Assembly: GCF_000264375.1 (NCBI RefSeq)
Contig: NZ_AJXW01000047.1
Span: 1 to 58,457 of the forward strand
DNA from: Rhodanobacter thiooxydans LCS2
Lineage (GTDB): Bacteria; Pseudomonadota; Gammaproteobacteria; Xanthomonadales; Rhodanobacteraceae
Direction: 5' to 3'
DNA: 58,457 bases
The position numbers and the translations under genes were made by a program. Shown here piece by piece: positions 26,771 to 37,116 of this stretch. The notes below the pieces were generated by a model, which made no database searches, had not been told where the DNA came from, and worked only from the letters and a program-made list of their open reading frames with translations. How positions within the stretch are numbered: position 1 is the stretch's first letter; each line of letters opens with the position of its first letter.

Positions 26771-29425
26771 TCACAGCCAGCGTCCGTAGCGGCGGATGTA
26801 GACCAGCTTCATCAGCTGGGTCAGCACGCCGTAGGTGAGCACGGTCAGCGCCACCCAGCCGAAGAACGCCGGCGGCAGCGCCACCATGCCGATCTTGGCG
26901 CCCAGCCCGGTGAACGGCACGAACAGGCCGACCAGGATGATCGCGCTGGTCAGCGCCAGCACCGGCGCCGAGGCGATGCTCTGCAGGAACGGGATGCGGC
27001 GCGTGCGGATCATGTGCACGATCAGCGTCTGCGTGAGCAGGCTCTCGATGAACCAGCCGGACTGGAAGAACGACTGGTGGTCCACCGAGTTCGCGCCGAA
27101 CACGTGCCACAGCAGCAGGAACGTGGTGATGTCGAAGATCGAGCTGACCGGGCCGATCCACACCATGAAACGGCCGATGTCGCTGGCGTCCCACTTGCGC
27201 GGCTTGCGCAGGTACTCCTCGTCCATGCGGTCGAACGGGATCGACAGCTGCGAGATGTCGTACAAGAGGTTCAGCACCAGGATCTGCAGCGGCAGCATCG
27301 GCAAAAACGGCAGGAACGCGCTCGCCACCAGCACGCTGAACATGTTGCCGAAGTTCGAGCTGGCGGTCATCTTGATGTACTTGATGATGTTGCCGAAGGT
27401 GACGCGGCCTTCCAGCACGCCTTCCTCCAGCACCATCAGGTTCTTTTCCAGCAGGATGATGTCGGCCGACTCCTTGGCGATGTCGGTGGCGGTGTCCACC
27501 GAGATGCCCACGTCGGCCTCGCGCAGCGCCGGCGCGTCATTGATGCCGTCGCCGAGGAAGCCCACGGTGTGGCCCTGGCGCTGCAGCGACTTCACCACGC
27601 GCGCCTTCTGCAGCGGCGACATCTTGGCGAACACGGTGGTGCGCGCCACCAGCGCGTCCAGCGCCGCGTCGTCCAGCGGCTCGATCTGCCGGCCCTGCGC
27701 GGAGTGCTCCACGTCCAGCCCCACCTCGCGGCAGATCTTGCGCGTCACCGCCTCGTTGTCGCCGGTGATCACCTTCACCTGCACGCCATGGTGATGCAGC
27801 GCGGCGATTGCCGTGGCGGCCGAATCCTTCGGTGGATCGAGGAAGGCCAGGCAGCCCACCGCGGTCAGCCCGCTCTCGTCAGCGACACCGTACGGCCGCC
27901 CGGCCGGCGGCTGCTGCTTCACTGCCACCACCAGCACGCGCAGGCCGTCCTCGTTGAGCCCGTGCGTCATCTCCTTGACCTCGTCGCGCAGCACGTCGGT
28001 CATCGGCACGGTCTCGCCGCCGGTCTTCGCCCAGGCACAGATCGACAGCATCTCCTCCACTGCGCCCTTGCACACGATCAGGTCGTGGCCGTCGCCGTTG
28101 CCGAGCACCACCGACATGCGCCGGCGCTGGAAGTCGAACGGGATCTCGTCGACGATGCGGTAGTGCGCCGCGGCTGGCTCCAGGTCGCGATGCTCCAGCA
28201 CCGCCTTGTCCATCAGGTTCTTCAGGCCGGTCTGGAAACGGCTGTTGAGGTAGCCGTACTCCAGCGCCTCGTCGGACTCCTCGCCGTGCAGGTCGAGGTG
28301 TCGCTCCAGCACGATCTTGTCCAGCGTGAGCGTGCCGGTCTTGTCGGTGCACAGCACATCCATCGCGCCGAAGTTCTGGATCGCGTTGAGCCGCTTCACC
28401 ACCACCTTGCGCTTGGACATCGCCAGCGCGCCCTTGGCCAGGTTCGCGGTGACGATCAGCGGCAGCATTTCCGGGGTGAGGCCGACCGCCACCGACAGCG
28501 CGAACATGAACGCCTGCAGCCAGTCGTGCTTGTCGAAGCCGTTGATCAGGAACACCACCGGCACCATCACCGCCATGAAGCGGATCAGCAGCCAGCTGAC
28601 GCTGTTCACGCCGCGGTCGAAGCTGGTCTGCACGCGCTGGCCCACGATGCTGTGCGCCAGCGAGCCGAGATAGCTGCGCTGGCCGGTCACCACCACCACC
28701 GCGGTGGCGGTGCCGCTGACCACGTTGGTGCCCATGTAGCAGATCGTCGGCAGGTCCAGCGGGTTGGCGCGGTCGGCGTCGGCCGCGCCGTGCATGCCTG
28801 GTGCGGCCTTCTCCACCGGCAGCGACTCGCCGGTGAGGATCGCCTGGCTGATGAACAGGTCCTTCGCGTGCAGCAGACGCAGGTCGGCGGGCACCATGTC
28901 GCCCGCGGCCAGGTGCACGATGTCGCCGGCGACCAGTTCGCCCACCGGCACCTCGATGCGCTCGCTGTGGCCGTCGGAGGCACGCCGCGTCACCGTGGCG
29001 GTATTGCGCACCATCGCCTTCAGCTGCTCCGCCGCCTTCGAGGAGCGGAACTCCTGGGTGAAGCTCAGCAATACGCTGATGCCCACCATCACCGCGATGA
29101 TCGCCGGCCCGGTAAGATCGCTGGAATCGGTGAACAGCTGCACCCCGGCCAGCGCCAGCAGCACGATGATGAACGGGTTCTTGAACGCGCGCAGCAGCTG
29201 CACCGACCAGTGCGGCGGCTTCTCGTGCGAGACCTCGTTGACGCCGTCGCGCCCCAGCCGCGCGGCGATCTGCGCCTCATCGAGGCCGGCCGGCGTGGTG
29301 TCCAGCGCGGCGAGCAGCGCCTCGTTGTCGCGGAACGCCTCCTGCGCCACCGCCACGTGCGCCGGTGCCGGCGCGCCCTTGCCCGGCACCTTCGGAAGGG
29401 CGCCCTGGATGGATTGCTTGATCAT
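26771..29425 (-). CDS. mgtA: Magnesium-translocating P-type ATPase
   Basis: An 884-residue P3B-type ATPase. It shows TGES at 198, the phosphorylated Asp in DKTGT at 361, the hinge GDGINDAP, KGAVEE nucleotide site and ten TMs. FAKMSPLQKARVV and ASSNFGNMFSVLVASAFLPFLPM are typical MgtA/MgtB phrases. It imports Mg2+ down its gradient when Mg2+ is scarce. A small basic ORF and a long leader with predicted structure lie upstream, which suggests post-transcriptional control. Confidence 0.96.
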   Translation of the reverse strand: MIKQSIQGALPKVPGKGAPAPAHVAVAQEAFRDNEALLAALDTTPAGLDEAQIAARLGRDGVNEVSHEKPPHWSVQLLRAFKNPFIIVLLALAGVQLFTDSSDLTGPAIIAVMVGISVLLSFTQEFRSSKAAEQLKAMVRNTATVTRRASDGHSERIEVPVGELVAGDIVHLAAGDMVPADLRLLHAKDLFISQAILTGESLPVEKAAPGMHGAADADRANPLDLPTICYMGTNVVSGTATAVVVVTGQRSYLGSLAHSIVGQRVQTSFDRGVNSVSWLLIRFMAVMVPVVFLINGFDKHDWLQAFMFALSVAVGLTPEMLPLIVTANLAKGALAMSKRKVVVKRLNAIQNFGAMDVLCTDKTGTLTLDKIVLERHLDLHGEESDEALEYGYLNSRFQTGLKNLMDKAVLEHRDLEPAAAHYRIVDEIPFDFQRRRMSVVLGNGDGHDLIVCKGAVEEMLSICAWAKTGGETVPMTDVLRDEVKEMTHGLNEDGLRVLVVAVKQQPPAGRPYGVADESGLTAVGCLAFLDPPKDSAATAIAALHHHGVQVKVITGDNEAVTRKICREVGLDVEHSAQGRQIEPLDDAALDALVARTTVFAKMSPLQKARVVKSLQRQGHTVGFLGDGINDAPALREADVGISVDTATDIAKESADIILLEKNLMVLEEGVLEGRVTFGNIIKYIKMTASSNFGNMFSVLVASAFLPFLPMLPLQILVLNLLYDISQLSIPFDRMDEEYLRKPRKWDASDIGRFMVWIGPVSSIFDITTFLLLWHVFGANSVDHQSFFQSGWFIESLLTQTLIVHMIRTRRIPFLQSIASAPVLALTSAIILVGLFVPFTGLGAKIGMVALPPAFFGWVALTVLTYGVLTQLMKLVYIRRYGRWL

Positions 29426-29580
29426 GACCCGCTTCCGTGAACCCGCTGTTGCCTGCCGCCGGTGCGAGTGCGCGGAATCAATCCGTCAAACGCGCCGGCA
29501 TGGTTGCGCATGGCCGCGCACGCGCCGCGATGGCTCCGCCGCTGGCGGAGGCCACCCCTTGCATGAGGTCGGGGCGACCA

Positions 29581-29814
29581 TCAGCGACTGGATACCAGCG
29601 CGAGATGGCCGGACGATGGCAAGCGGGCCTGTTGCGTCGACGCGGCGCGCTCGCCGGCGTCGGCACGGCGCGGCAGCTCGACCACGCTGCTACCGGCGGG
29701 ACGTTCCAGCGGGGCGGGCACGGTGATGGTGTAGGGCGCGCGCACGGCCTTGCGACGGCCAACCAGCAGCCGGCGCAGTGTGCGCAACAGAACGGAATCG
29801 CGAAGGAGCTTCAT
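29581..29814 (-). CDS. Small basic protein encoded upstream of mgtA
   Basis: A 77-residue ORF with a strong GAGGAG site before ATG 29814. The N-terminus MKLLRDSVLLRTLRRLLVGRRK is a basic amphipathic helix; then come APYTITVPAPLERPAG and a polar tail. No TM or signal peptide is obvious. It ends 155 bases before mgtA on the same strand and follows a structured leader. It could be a regulatory or accessory small protein of the Mg2+ system, or a chance ORF. Confidence 0.45.
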   Translation of the reverse strand: MKLLRDSVLLRTLRRLLVGRRKAVRAPYTITVPAPLERPAGSSVVELPRRADAGERAASTQQARLPSSGHLALVSSR

Positions 29815-29867
29815 GGCCCATCTCCTCGTTACGGCGCCCACGGCGCCGCGGGAGGTGGGCCGGTCTT

Positions 29868-29975
29868 CCCTAGTCGAGGAAAGCGCCAGCCGACCGCGGG
29901 CGGTCGCCGCAGATCATCAGCTTGTTATGCAATGCCGGCACCCGATGCGAGCGGATGTCGACGTTGCGACTAGGG
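29868..29975 (-). ncRNA. Candidate structured 5' leader of the small ORF/mgtA transcript
   Basis: On the minus strand CCCTAGTCG (29975-29967) pairs perfectly with CGACTAGGG (29876-29868), closing a 108-nt domain. Inside it CGACCGC/GCGGTCG (29891-29906) forms another hairpin. A promoter lies about 70 bp upstream and a ribosome site about 40 bases downstream. The layout resembles a riboswitch aptamer, but it matches no class I recognise. Confidence 0.4.
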
Positions 29976-30045
29976 TAAACGTCCATATGCCTTGGTTAGT
30001 CAGGACAGGAAGCCGGTCGGCGCGAACGCGCCGGAGGGCGCGCGC

Positions 30046-30074
30046 ATTGTTGTGCTGCAGCAGCGCGTTGTCAA
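30046..30074 (-). promoter_or_regulatory. Promoter for the mgtA leader
   Basis: TTGACA (30074-30069), 17 bp, then AACAAT (30051-30046) on the minus strand. Transcription from about 30039 would give a leader of some 225 nt before the ATG at 29814. Confidence 0.5.
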
Positions 30075-30119
30075 TGCCTGCGGCGGCGAAAGTTCGCGCG
30101 ATCGCCGCTCGGAGCTTGT

Positions 30120-30151
30120 GAAGAAAACCACATCCTGCTGTGGTTTTCTTC
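30120..30151. terminator. Long perfect hairpin downstream of ctaB
   Basis: Thirteen-base perfect arms GAAGAAAACCACA / TGTGGTTTTCTTC with a six-base loop. The A/T-rich arm bases make it usable as a bidirectional terminator. It separates the cytochrome oxidase cluster from the mgtA leader. Confidence 0.65.
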
Positions 30152-30186
30152 AGTCGCGAGTCCGGTACACGCCAGGCCCCCTCACA

Positions 30187-30215
30187 TGAGAGGTTGAAAA
30201 AATCACAACCTCTCA
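30187..30215 (-). terminator. Hairpin starting at the ctaB stop codon
   Basis: Ten-base arms TGAGAGGTTG / CAACCTCTCA enclose a nine-base loop that contains the T-run on the minus strand. The TGA stop of ctaB is the first triplet of the stem. Confidence 0.5.
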
Positions 30216-31115
30216 GCCGAACGATACCGGCGGCGGGCCGGAAGACATCAGCGGCGGCAGCAGCCAGTGGTCGACCAGCAGGAACGCGAACAGCGCCATC
30301 AGGTAGACGATGGAGTAGCTGAACACCCTCATCGCGTACAGCTCGTCCGGGGGATTCAGCAAGCGCACCGCGTAATACAGGAACGCCCCGCCCAGCACCG
30401 CGGCACCGCCCAGGTAGACCAGCCCGCTCATCCCGGTCAGCGCCGGCAGCAAGGTCACCAGCACCAGCAGCACGGTGTAGAACAGGATGTGCCAGCGGGT
30501 GAACACCACGCCGTGGGTCACCGGCAGCATCGGCACCTGCGCGCGCGAGTAGTCGTCGCGGCGGAAGATCGCCAGCGCCCAGAAATGCGGCGGCGTCCAC
30601 ACGAAGATGATCAGGCACAGCTGCAGCGCGTACGGGTGCAGCGCGCCGGTGACCGCGGTCCAGCCCAGCACCGGCGGGATCGCGCCGGCCAGGCCGCCGA
30701 TCACGATGTTCTGCGGCGAGGCGCGCTTGAGGAAGGCGGTGTAGATCACCGCGTAGCCGATCAGGCCGGCGAAGGTCAGCACGGCGGTCAGCGTGTTCAC
30801 CCACAGCACCAGCACCAGCATCGAGGCAAGGCCCAGCACCAGCGCGAACACGAACACCTGGCGTGCATTGAGATGGCCGGTGGCCAGCGGCCGGTGCGCC
30901 GTGCGCACCATCACCTTGTCGATGCGCTGGTCGATCAGCTGGTTGAACGCGGCCGCCGAGGACGACGCCAGCCAGATGCCCAGCGTGCCGAACACCAGTG
31001 CGCGCCACGGCGGCATGCCGGGCACGGCGAGGAACATGCCGATCACCGCGCAGAACACCAGCAGCGCGACGATGCGCGGCTTGGTCAGTTGCAGGTACTC
31101 ATGGAAAACGCTCAT
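30213..31115 (-). CDS. ctaB: Protoheme IX farnesyltransferase (heme O synthase)
   Basis: A 300-residue UbiA-superfamily enzyme that farnesylates heme B to heme O for the oxidase. It has nine TMs and the prenyl-diphosphate motifs [15 protein letters not shown] (Asp-rich) and [21 protein letters not shown], plus [21 protein letters not shown] 31115 gives [16 protein letters not shown]; a GTG at 31121, overlapping the ctaA stop, would add two residues. It is the last gene of the SURF1-ctaA-ctaB run. Confidence 0.95.
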   Translation of the reverse strand: MSVFHEYLQLTKPRIVALLVFCAVIGMFLAVPGMPPWRALVFGTLGIWLASSSAAAFNQLIDQRIDKVMVRTAHRPLATGHLNARQVFVFALVLGLASMLVLVLWVNTLTAVLTFAGLIGYAVIYTAFLKRASPQNIVIGGLAGAIPPVLGWTAVTGALHPYALQLCLIIFVWTPPHFWALAIFRRDDYSRAQVPMLPVTHGVVFTRWHILFYTVLLVLVTLLPALTGMSGLVYLGGAAVLGGAFLYYAVRLLNPPDELYAMRVFSYSIVYLMALFAFLLVDHWLLPPLMSSGPPPVSFG

Positions 31116-31117
31116 CT

Positions 31118-32296
31118 TCACGCTCGCCCCAACGACAGGAACATCGACGCGTCATGCCGCCGCTGCGTGCGCGCCAGCGTGGCCAACAGGGTGAACAGCA
31201 GCAGGGCCGCCGTCCCATTGTGTGCGGTCGCCACCGCCAGCGGCAGGCCGAAGTACACGTTGCTGATGCCCAGCAGCACCTGCGCCGCCAGCGCCAGCGC
31301 GATCGCCAGGCCCAGCGCGCGCAGGCCATGCCGCGCCGTGCGGACCGCCAGCCAGCCGAGGTAGCAGAACACCACCAGCGCGCCGAGCCGGTGCGCGATC
31401 TGGATCGCGCTGCGCGCGGCCATGTCGAGCACGCCACCCTCGTAGTTCACGCCGATGCCGCGCCACAGCACGAAACCCTCGCGGAAATCGGCGGGCGGCG
31501 CCCACTGGCCGAGGCATTCGGGGAACGAGCCCGGGCCGTAGCCGCAGGCCAGCGCGGCGTAATTCGCCGAAGTCCAGCCACCCAGCGCGATCTGGCACAG
31601 CAACAGCACGATGCCGACGGCCACCAGCCGGCGCAGGTCGGCAAGGCCATCGCCCGCTGCCGCCACGCCGGCGAAACGCAGCGCGGCGTAGGCCAGCAGC
31701 GCGAACGTGGCCATGCCGCCGAGCAGGTGGCCCATCACCACGATGGGCTTGAGCAGCAAGGTCACCGTCCACATGCCGAGCATCGCCTGGAAGATGATCA
31801 CCGCCAGCGCCAGCACGCAGATCTTCCAGGCACCGGGCCGCGGCAGGCGGATCGCGGCGATCAGCGGCAGCGCGATCGCGCAGGCCGCCAGCAGCGACGA
31901 CCATAGGTGTTCGCCGCGCATGTACAGGCCCACGCCGAGCGCCGCGAACACGGCGCCGACGAGCACCGCCAGCAGCGCATCACGACGGCGCCAGCTCGCC
32001 AGCAACGCCAGCAGCAACACCAGCACGCCGAGCGTGCCGGCGAGGAAGCGGTGCACCTGCTCGCGCCAGGCCTTGTGCGCCTCGTACGGGCGATCCGGGA
32101 ACGCCGCGTCGGCATGCGCCACCGCCTGCGCATGCTGCGGCCAGGTCACCTGGCCGTAGCAGGTGGGCCAGTCCGGGCAGGACAGGCCGGCGTTGGACAG
32201 CCGCACGAAGGCGCCGAACATCACCAGCCCGAAGGCGAACACCGCGGCGAACAGTGCCAGCCAGCGCAACCACCGCAGCGAACGTGACGACATCAC
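31118..32296 (-). CDS. ctaA: Heme A synthase (COX15/CtaA)
   Basis: A 392-residue membrane enzyme that oxidises the heme O methyl group to give heme A. Eight TMs are seen, with conserved residues in [36 protein letters not shown] (heme ligand His), [11 protein letters not shown] and QIAHRLGA, and [10 protein letters not shown]. Cysteine pairs lie in the periplasmic loops ([25 protein letters not shown]). Both ends overlap neighbouring genes by four bases. Confidence 0.95.
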   Translation of the reverse strand: MMSSRSLRWLRWLALFAAVFAFGLVMFGAFVRLSNAGLSCPDWPTCYGQVTWPQHAQAVAHADAAFPDRPYEAHKAWREQVHRFLAGTLGVLVLLLALLASWRRRDALLAVLVGAVFAALGVGLYMRGEHLWSSLLAACAIALPLIAAIRLPRPGAWKICVLALAVIIFQAMLGMWTVTLLLKPIVVMGHLLGGMATFALLAYAALRFAGVAAAGDGLADLRRLVAVGIVLLLCQIALGGWTSANYAALACGYGPGSFPECLGQWAPPADFREGFVLWRGIGVNYEGGVLDMAARSAIQIAHRLGALVVFCYLGWLAVRTARHGLRALGLAIALALAAQVLLGISNVYFGLPLAVATAHNGTAALLLFTLLATLARTQRRHDASMFLSLGRA

Positions 32297-32862
32297 TTGA
32301 TCACCTTCTGCAGGTCCTTGCGCAAACCGCTCGGGTCGAAGCCGGCGCGATACAGCGACAGCGCGGTGCCGTTGGATTCCACCAGCAGCCCGCTCACGCT
32401 GTCCGCTGCGTCGGGCCGGAATCCGGCCAGCTTGCCGTCGACGTCGGTGCCGAGCTGCCAGTAGTTGCGCATGCCGTCACGCGCGTCGTCCACCGGCGGC
32501 GTGCCCAGGTAGAGCAGGCGCAGGCGCGACTGGTTGCGGTTCAGCGTGACCCGCGCCGCAGCCATGCTGGTCAGCGTGGCCAGGCAGCGCGCGGCGCAGT
32601 CGGGGCCAGCCAGCGCCACCAGGGTCAGCCGCGGCTGGCTGTCGCGCCAGGCGTAGGGCTGGCCATCCGCCAGCTGCACGCGCAGCTGTTCGTCGACGAA
32701 GTTGCGCTGCGGCAGGATCGGTTCGCCGTTGCCTTTGGTACCCGGCTGCCAGCCGCTCCAGCTGAGCAGGCCGGCGACGATCATCGGCGCGACGAACGCC
32801 AGCACGATCAGCAGCAGGAAGAGTCGGCTCTTGCGCACGTTGGCGGGGTCAGCGGCTTTCAT
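32293..32862 (-). CDS. Cytochrome oxidase cluster protein of unknown function
   Basis: A 189-residue protein with one N-terminal TM (residues about 13-35) and a periplasmic domain. The central part, RLTLVALAGPDCAARCLATLTSMAAARVTLN, has a CxxxC placed like the metal-binding pair of SCO thioredoxin folds. The late GLLVESNGTALSLYRAGFDPSGLRKDL resembles the SCO C-terminus. It overlaps SURF1 and ctaA by four bases each. A copper or thiol role in oxidase assembly is likely but inferred. Confidence 0.85.
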   Translation of the reverse strand: MKAADPANVRKSRLFLLLIVLAFVAPMIVAGLLSWSGWQPGTKGNGEPILPQRNFVDEQLRVQLADGQPYAWRDSQPRLTLVALAGPDCAARCLATLTSMAAARVTLNRNQSRLRLLYLGTPPVDDARDGMRNYWQLGTDVDGKLAGFRPDAADSVSGLLVESNGTALSLYRAGFDPSGLRKDLQKVIK

Positions 32863-33617
32863 CGGTTCTCATCGACCTTGGTGGAATCGGCGCGGCGCGG
32901 CTTGCGCTTGCGATGCACGACCAGCAGGATCACCACCGCGGCCAGCGCGAAGGTGAACCACTGGAACGCGTAGGCACGATGCCGCGCCGGCGGCATCGAG
33001 GAAAAATCGAGGTTGCGCTCGCGCTCGTAGATCGCCGCCGGGTCAGGGTCCAGCGCCAGTACCCGCGGATACAGCGGCCGTCCGAGGTCGACGGCGACCT
33101 GCGCGGGATCCAGGAAGATCGAACTCTTCGGCCACTGCGTCTGCCGTGCCAGCGCATTGCCGCCCATCTCGAAGCCGACCGGCGGCGGTGGCACGTACAA
33201 CCCCTGCAGGCTCATCCTGCCGGTCGGCAACGGCGGCACCTGGGGCGGCTTGTCGCTGCCGTTGCCGGGCAGGAAACCGAGGTCGACCAGCAGCAACGGC
33301 GAGCGGTCGTCCATCGCCAGCGGCGCGTACACCTGCACGCCGCCGCGGCGGTCGTGCTTCGGATTGTCCAGCAGATATACGCGGTCGGCCAGGTAGTGGC
33401 CGTCGACCTTCACCCGCGGAAAGCCGTCCGCCGGCGGCGCGTCGGCCACCACGGCAAAGTCCTGCAGCGGCGCCGCAGCGGCCGCGGCATACCGTCGCAG
33501 AAGATCTTCCTTGAAGTCGGCACGATGCAGCTGCCACACGCCCAGACGCACGAACAGCAACGCTCCGGCCGCGGTCAGCAGCAGCGCCCACCACGAAGGA
33601 CGGCGGAATCCGCTCAC
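32859..33617 (-). CDS. SURF1-family oxidase assembly protein
   Basis: A 252-residue protein with TMs at both ends (residues about 10-27 and 216-236) and a periplasmic loop between. Family motifs are LGVWQLHRADFKEDLL, FPRVKVDGHYL, VYAPLAMDDRSPLLLVDLGFLP, and the closing RHRAYAFQWFTFALA. SURF1 binds heme A and hands it to subunit I. It starts the coupled chain SURF1, 32293 protein, ctaA, ctaB. Confidence 0.92.
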   Translation of the reverse strand: MSGFRRPSWWALLLTAAGALLFVRLGVWQLHRADFKEDLLRRYAAAAAAPLQDFAVVADAPPADGFPRVKVDGHYLADRVYLLDNPKHDRRGGVQVYAPLAMDDRSPLLLVDLGFLPGNGSDKPPQVPPLPTGRMSLQGLYVPPPPVGFEMGGNALARQTQWPKSSIFLDPAQVAVDLGRPLYPRVLALDPDPAAIYERERNLDFSSMPPARHRAYAFQWFTFALAAVVILLVVHRKRKPRRADSTKVDENR

Positions 33618-33676
33618 GCCAGGCGCCTGCCGGTGGCCGCTATACTCGCCGTGTCGAACTTGACGGGATCAATCAC

Positions 33677-33892
33677 GTGGAAACCATCTATAAAATTGCG
33701 CTGGTAGTGGTGCTGCTGGTGGTGATCTTCAGCCTCGGTCAGGCGCTGTACTTCATGATGACCGACAAGGACGACGACCGGCGCACGGTATGGGCGCTGA
33801 CCCGCCGCATCGGCCTGTCGCTGGTGTTCATCGCCATGGTCGCGTTCGGCATCTGGATGGGCTGGCTGCACCCGCACGACGTGGGCCAATGA
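33677..33892 (+). CDS. DUF2909 twin-TM protein
   Basis: A 71-residue protein with two TMs and a GTG start. The motif LVVIFSLGQALYFMMTDKDDDRRTVWALTRRIGLS matches DUF2909, a family found almost only in cytochrome oxidase clusters. It is the only plus-strand gene in this cluster, divergent from SURF1 (59 bp). A rho-independent terminator follows. Confidence 0.88.
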   Translation: METIYKIALVVVLLVVIFSLGQALYFMMTDKDDDRRTVWALTRRIGLSLVFIAMVAFGIWMGWLHPHDVGQ

Positions 33893-33928
33893 TTGTAGCC
33901 GCCACGACCGCGGCCATTTCCCGCCAAA

Positions 33929-33959
33929 CGAAAAGCCCGCTATCCGGCGGGCTTTTTTC
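33929..33959 (+). terminator. Rho-independent terminator after the DUF2909 gene
   Basis: AAAAGCCCGC / GCGGGCTTTTTT around a TATCCG loop, with a clear T-run. Confidence 0.9.
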
Positions 33960-33998
33960 ATGCCCGAACCCGATCCGGAGCAATGCTCCTATGAAGAA

Positions 33999-34246
33999 TC
34001 CGGCCATGGATGGCCGGCTTTGATCTTGCCTTTCGCGACACGACGTCGCGTGAAAGCAAGAACCGGCCATGACGAGGGCATGACGAGGGCATGGATGCCC
34101 CAGTTGAGGCAACGCAGGAGTAGCTGCCCGATGGCCGGTTCTTGATTCGCTCTCCGCAGCAGGATCTCGCGTCGCTCTTCTGAAAAGTCCGGCCACGGAT
34201 GGCCGGTTTCTTGATCTTTGCCTTTCGCGACAGGACGTCGCGTGAA
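33999..34246. repeat. Tandem REP-like cluster
   Basis: Two similar units, 33999-34054 and 34188-34246, each contain a TCCGGCCA-rGGATGGCCGG palindrome, then TTGATCTTxGCCTTTCGCGACA and GACGTCGCGTGAA. A third degenerate piece begins near 34131. Between them an 11-bp unit CATGACGAGGG is repeated twice (34068-34089). No gene is seen in 33893-34247. Confidence 0.7.
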
Positions 34247-34247
34247 G

Positions 34248-35135
34248 TCAGAGGATATAAACGAACATGAACAGGCCGAGCCAGACCACGTCGACGAAGT
34301 GCCAGTACCACGCCACCGCTTCGAAGCCGAAGTGATGGTCCTTGTCGAAATGCCCCTTCAGTACGCGCAGCCAGATCACCGCCAGCATGATCGTGCCCAA
34401 CGTCACGTGCAGGCCGTGGAAGCCGGTGAGCATGAAGAAGGTCGAGCCATAGACGCCGCTGTGCAGGGTCAGGTTCAGTTCCTTGTACGCCTCCATGTAC
34501 TCGTGCGCCTGGAAGTACAGGAAGGTGGCGCCCAGCAGCACGGTCAGCCCGAGGAACAGCAGGATCTTGCCGCGATGGCCGGCGCGCAGCGCATGGTGCG
34601 CAATCGTCACGGTGACACTGGAGGTGAGCAGGATCAGCGTGTTCAGCAGCGGCAGGCCCCATGCCGGCACGGTGCGGAACGCGCCGCCGGCCTGTTCCGG
34701 GCCGTTGCCGCCATTGGCGCCCCAGGCGGCCGTGTAGTCGCTCCACAGGAATTCGTGGGTCAGCACGCCGTGGCCGTGACCGCCGAGCCACGGCACCGAG
34801 AACATGCGGATGTAGAACAGCGCGCCGAAGAACGCGCCGAAGAACATCACCTCGGAGAAGATGAACCACATCATGCCCATGCGGAACGAGGTGTCCACCT
34901 GGTGGTTGTAGTTGCCGGCCAGCGACTCGTTGATCACCGAGCGGAACCAGCCGAAGAACATGGCCAGCATGCCGATCACGCCGATGGTCAGCACGGACTT
35001 GCCGAAACCACTCTCGCCGGGCTCCGCGCCCAACCAGTGCGCGGCGCCGAACACGGTGGTGAACATGACCACTGCGGCCACGAACGGCCAGTAGCTCTTG
35101 GTCGGAACGAAGTAAGCGTCGTGTTGCTGACCCAT
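34248..35135 (-). CDS. coxC: Cytochrome c oxidase subunit III
   Basis: A 295-residue subunit III with seven TMs. Family landmarks are FSEVMFFGAFFGALFYIRMF, ANGGNGPEQAGG, FLYFQAHEYMEAY, and the final TGFHGLHVTLG plus FEAVAWYWHFVDVVWLGLFMFVYIL. The conserved membrane Glu of proton uptake support (SEVMFF) is present. It belongs to the aa3-type oxidase and lies after coxA and the 47-residue gene. Confidence 0.97.
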   Translation of the reverse strand: MGQQHDAYFVPTKSYWPFVAAVVMFTTVFGAAHWLGAEPGESGFGKSVLTIGVIGMLAMFFGWFRSVINESLAGNYNHQVDTSFRMGMMWFIFSEVMFFGAFFGALFYIRMFSVPWLGGHGHGVLTHEFLWSDYTAAWGANGGNGPEQAGGAFRTVPAWGLPLLNTLILLTSSVTVTIAHHALRAGHRGKILLFLGLTVLLGATFLYFQAHEYMEAYKELNLTLHSGVYGSTFFMLTGFHGLHVTLGTIMLAVIWLRVLKGHFDKDHHFGFEAVAWYWHFVDVVWLGLFMFVYIL

Positions 35136-35247
35136 GGTGTAACCCCGTGGATTTCTCTTGATGACTTTGCCCCGTCGCAGCGACCGGGGAACTGCACGCC
35201 GGCTGCCGAACCGCGCCGGTTGAAGGACACCTGTAACGCGTGGACCG

Positions 35248-35391
35248 CTATTTCATCAGCAGAATCTGCAGGAACGTCGACAGGTAGACCGCCAGCGCGA
35301 CCACGGCAAGTATCGTGACCGTGCGCCGCACGCCGCGGCGGGATTTCCCGTCCGGCTGGGCCGTTGCCGCATGAATCGTCTGCTGCGCCAT
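35248..35391 (-). CDS. 47-residue single-TM protein between coxA and coxC
   Basis: A short gene on the strand of the cox genes, ATG 35391 to TAG 35248. The product starts MAQQTIHAATAQPDGKSRRG, then a basic RRT and one helix (VTILAVVALAVYLSTFLQIL) ending LLMK. It resembles in size and layout the 'cytochrome oxidase small assembly protein' found before cox11 in other proteobacteria. AGGCAGAG precedes the ATG. It occupies the place where cox11/ctaG would be. Confidence 0.7.
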   Translation of the reverse strand: MAQQTIHAATAQPDGKSRRGVRRTVTILAVVALAVYLSTFLQILLMK

Positions 35392-35408
35392 CTCTGCCTG
35401 CTCCCGAG

Positions 35409-35434
35409 GTCATGCCGGCCACGGCCGGCATGAC
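35409..35434. repeat. 26-bp palindrome after coxA
   Basis: GTCATGCCGGCC-AC-GGCCGGCATGAC, 12-base perfect arms. It starts two bases after the coxA stop on the minus strand and precedes the 47-residue gene. It could act as an mRNA stabiliser or an attenuator that sets the level of coxA against downstream genes. Confidence 0.75.
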
Positions 35435-35436
35435 GG

Positions 35437-37053
<1,617 letters not shown>

Positions 37054-37116
37054 GGCCTTGCACCTCTAACCTGGATATGGAATGCGACTGCAAAAAAACC
37101 GTGGCGGCAAGCGGGC

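Noticed and set aside
29868..29975. mgtA leader as a yybP-ykoY or M-box riboswitch
   Set aside because: The conserved internal sequences of these classes are not seen; kept only as an unassigned structured leader.
33659..33671. TTGACGGGATCAA resembling an FNR box upstream of DUF2909
   Set aside because: The spacer is three bases, not four, so it does not fit the FNR/ANR consensus.
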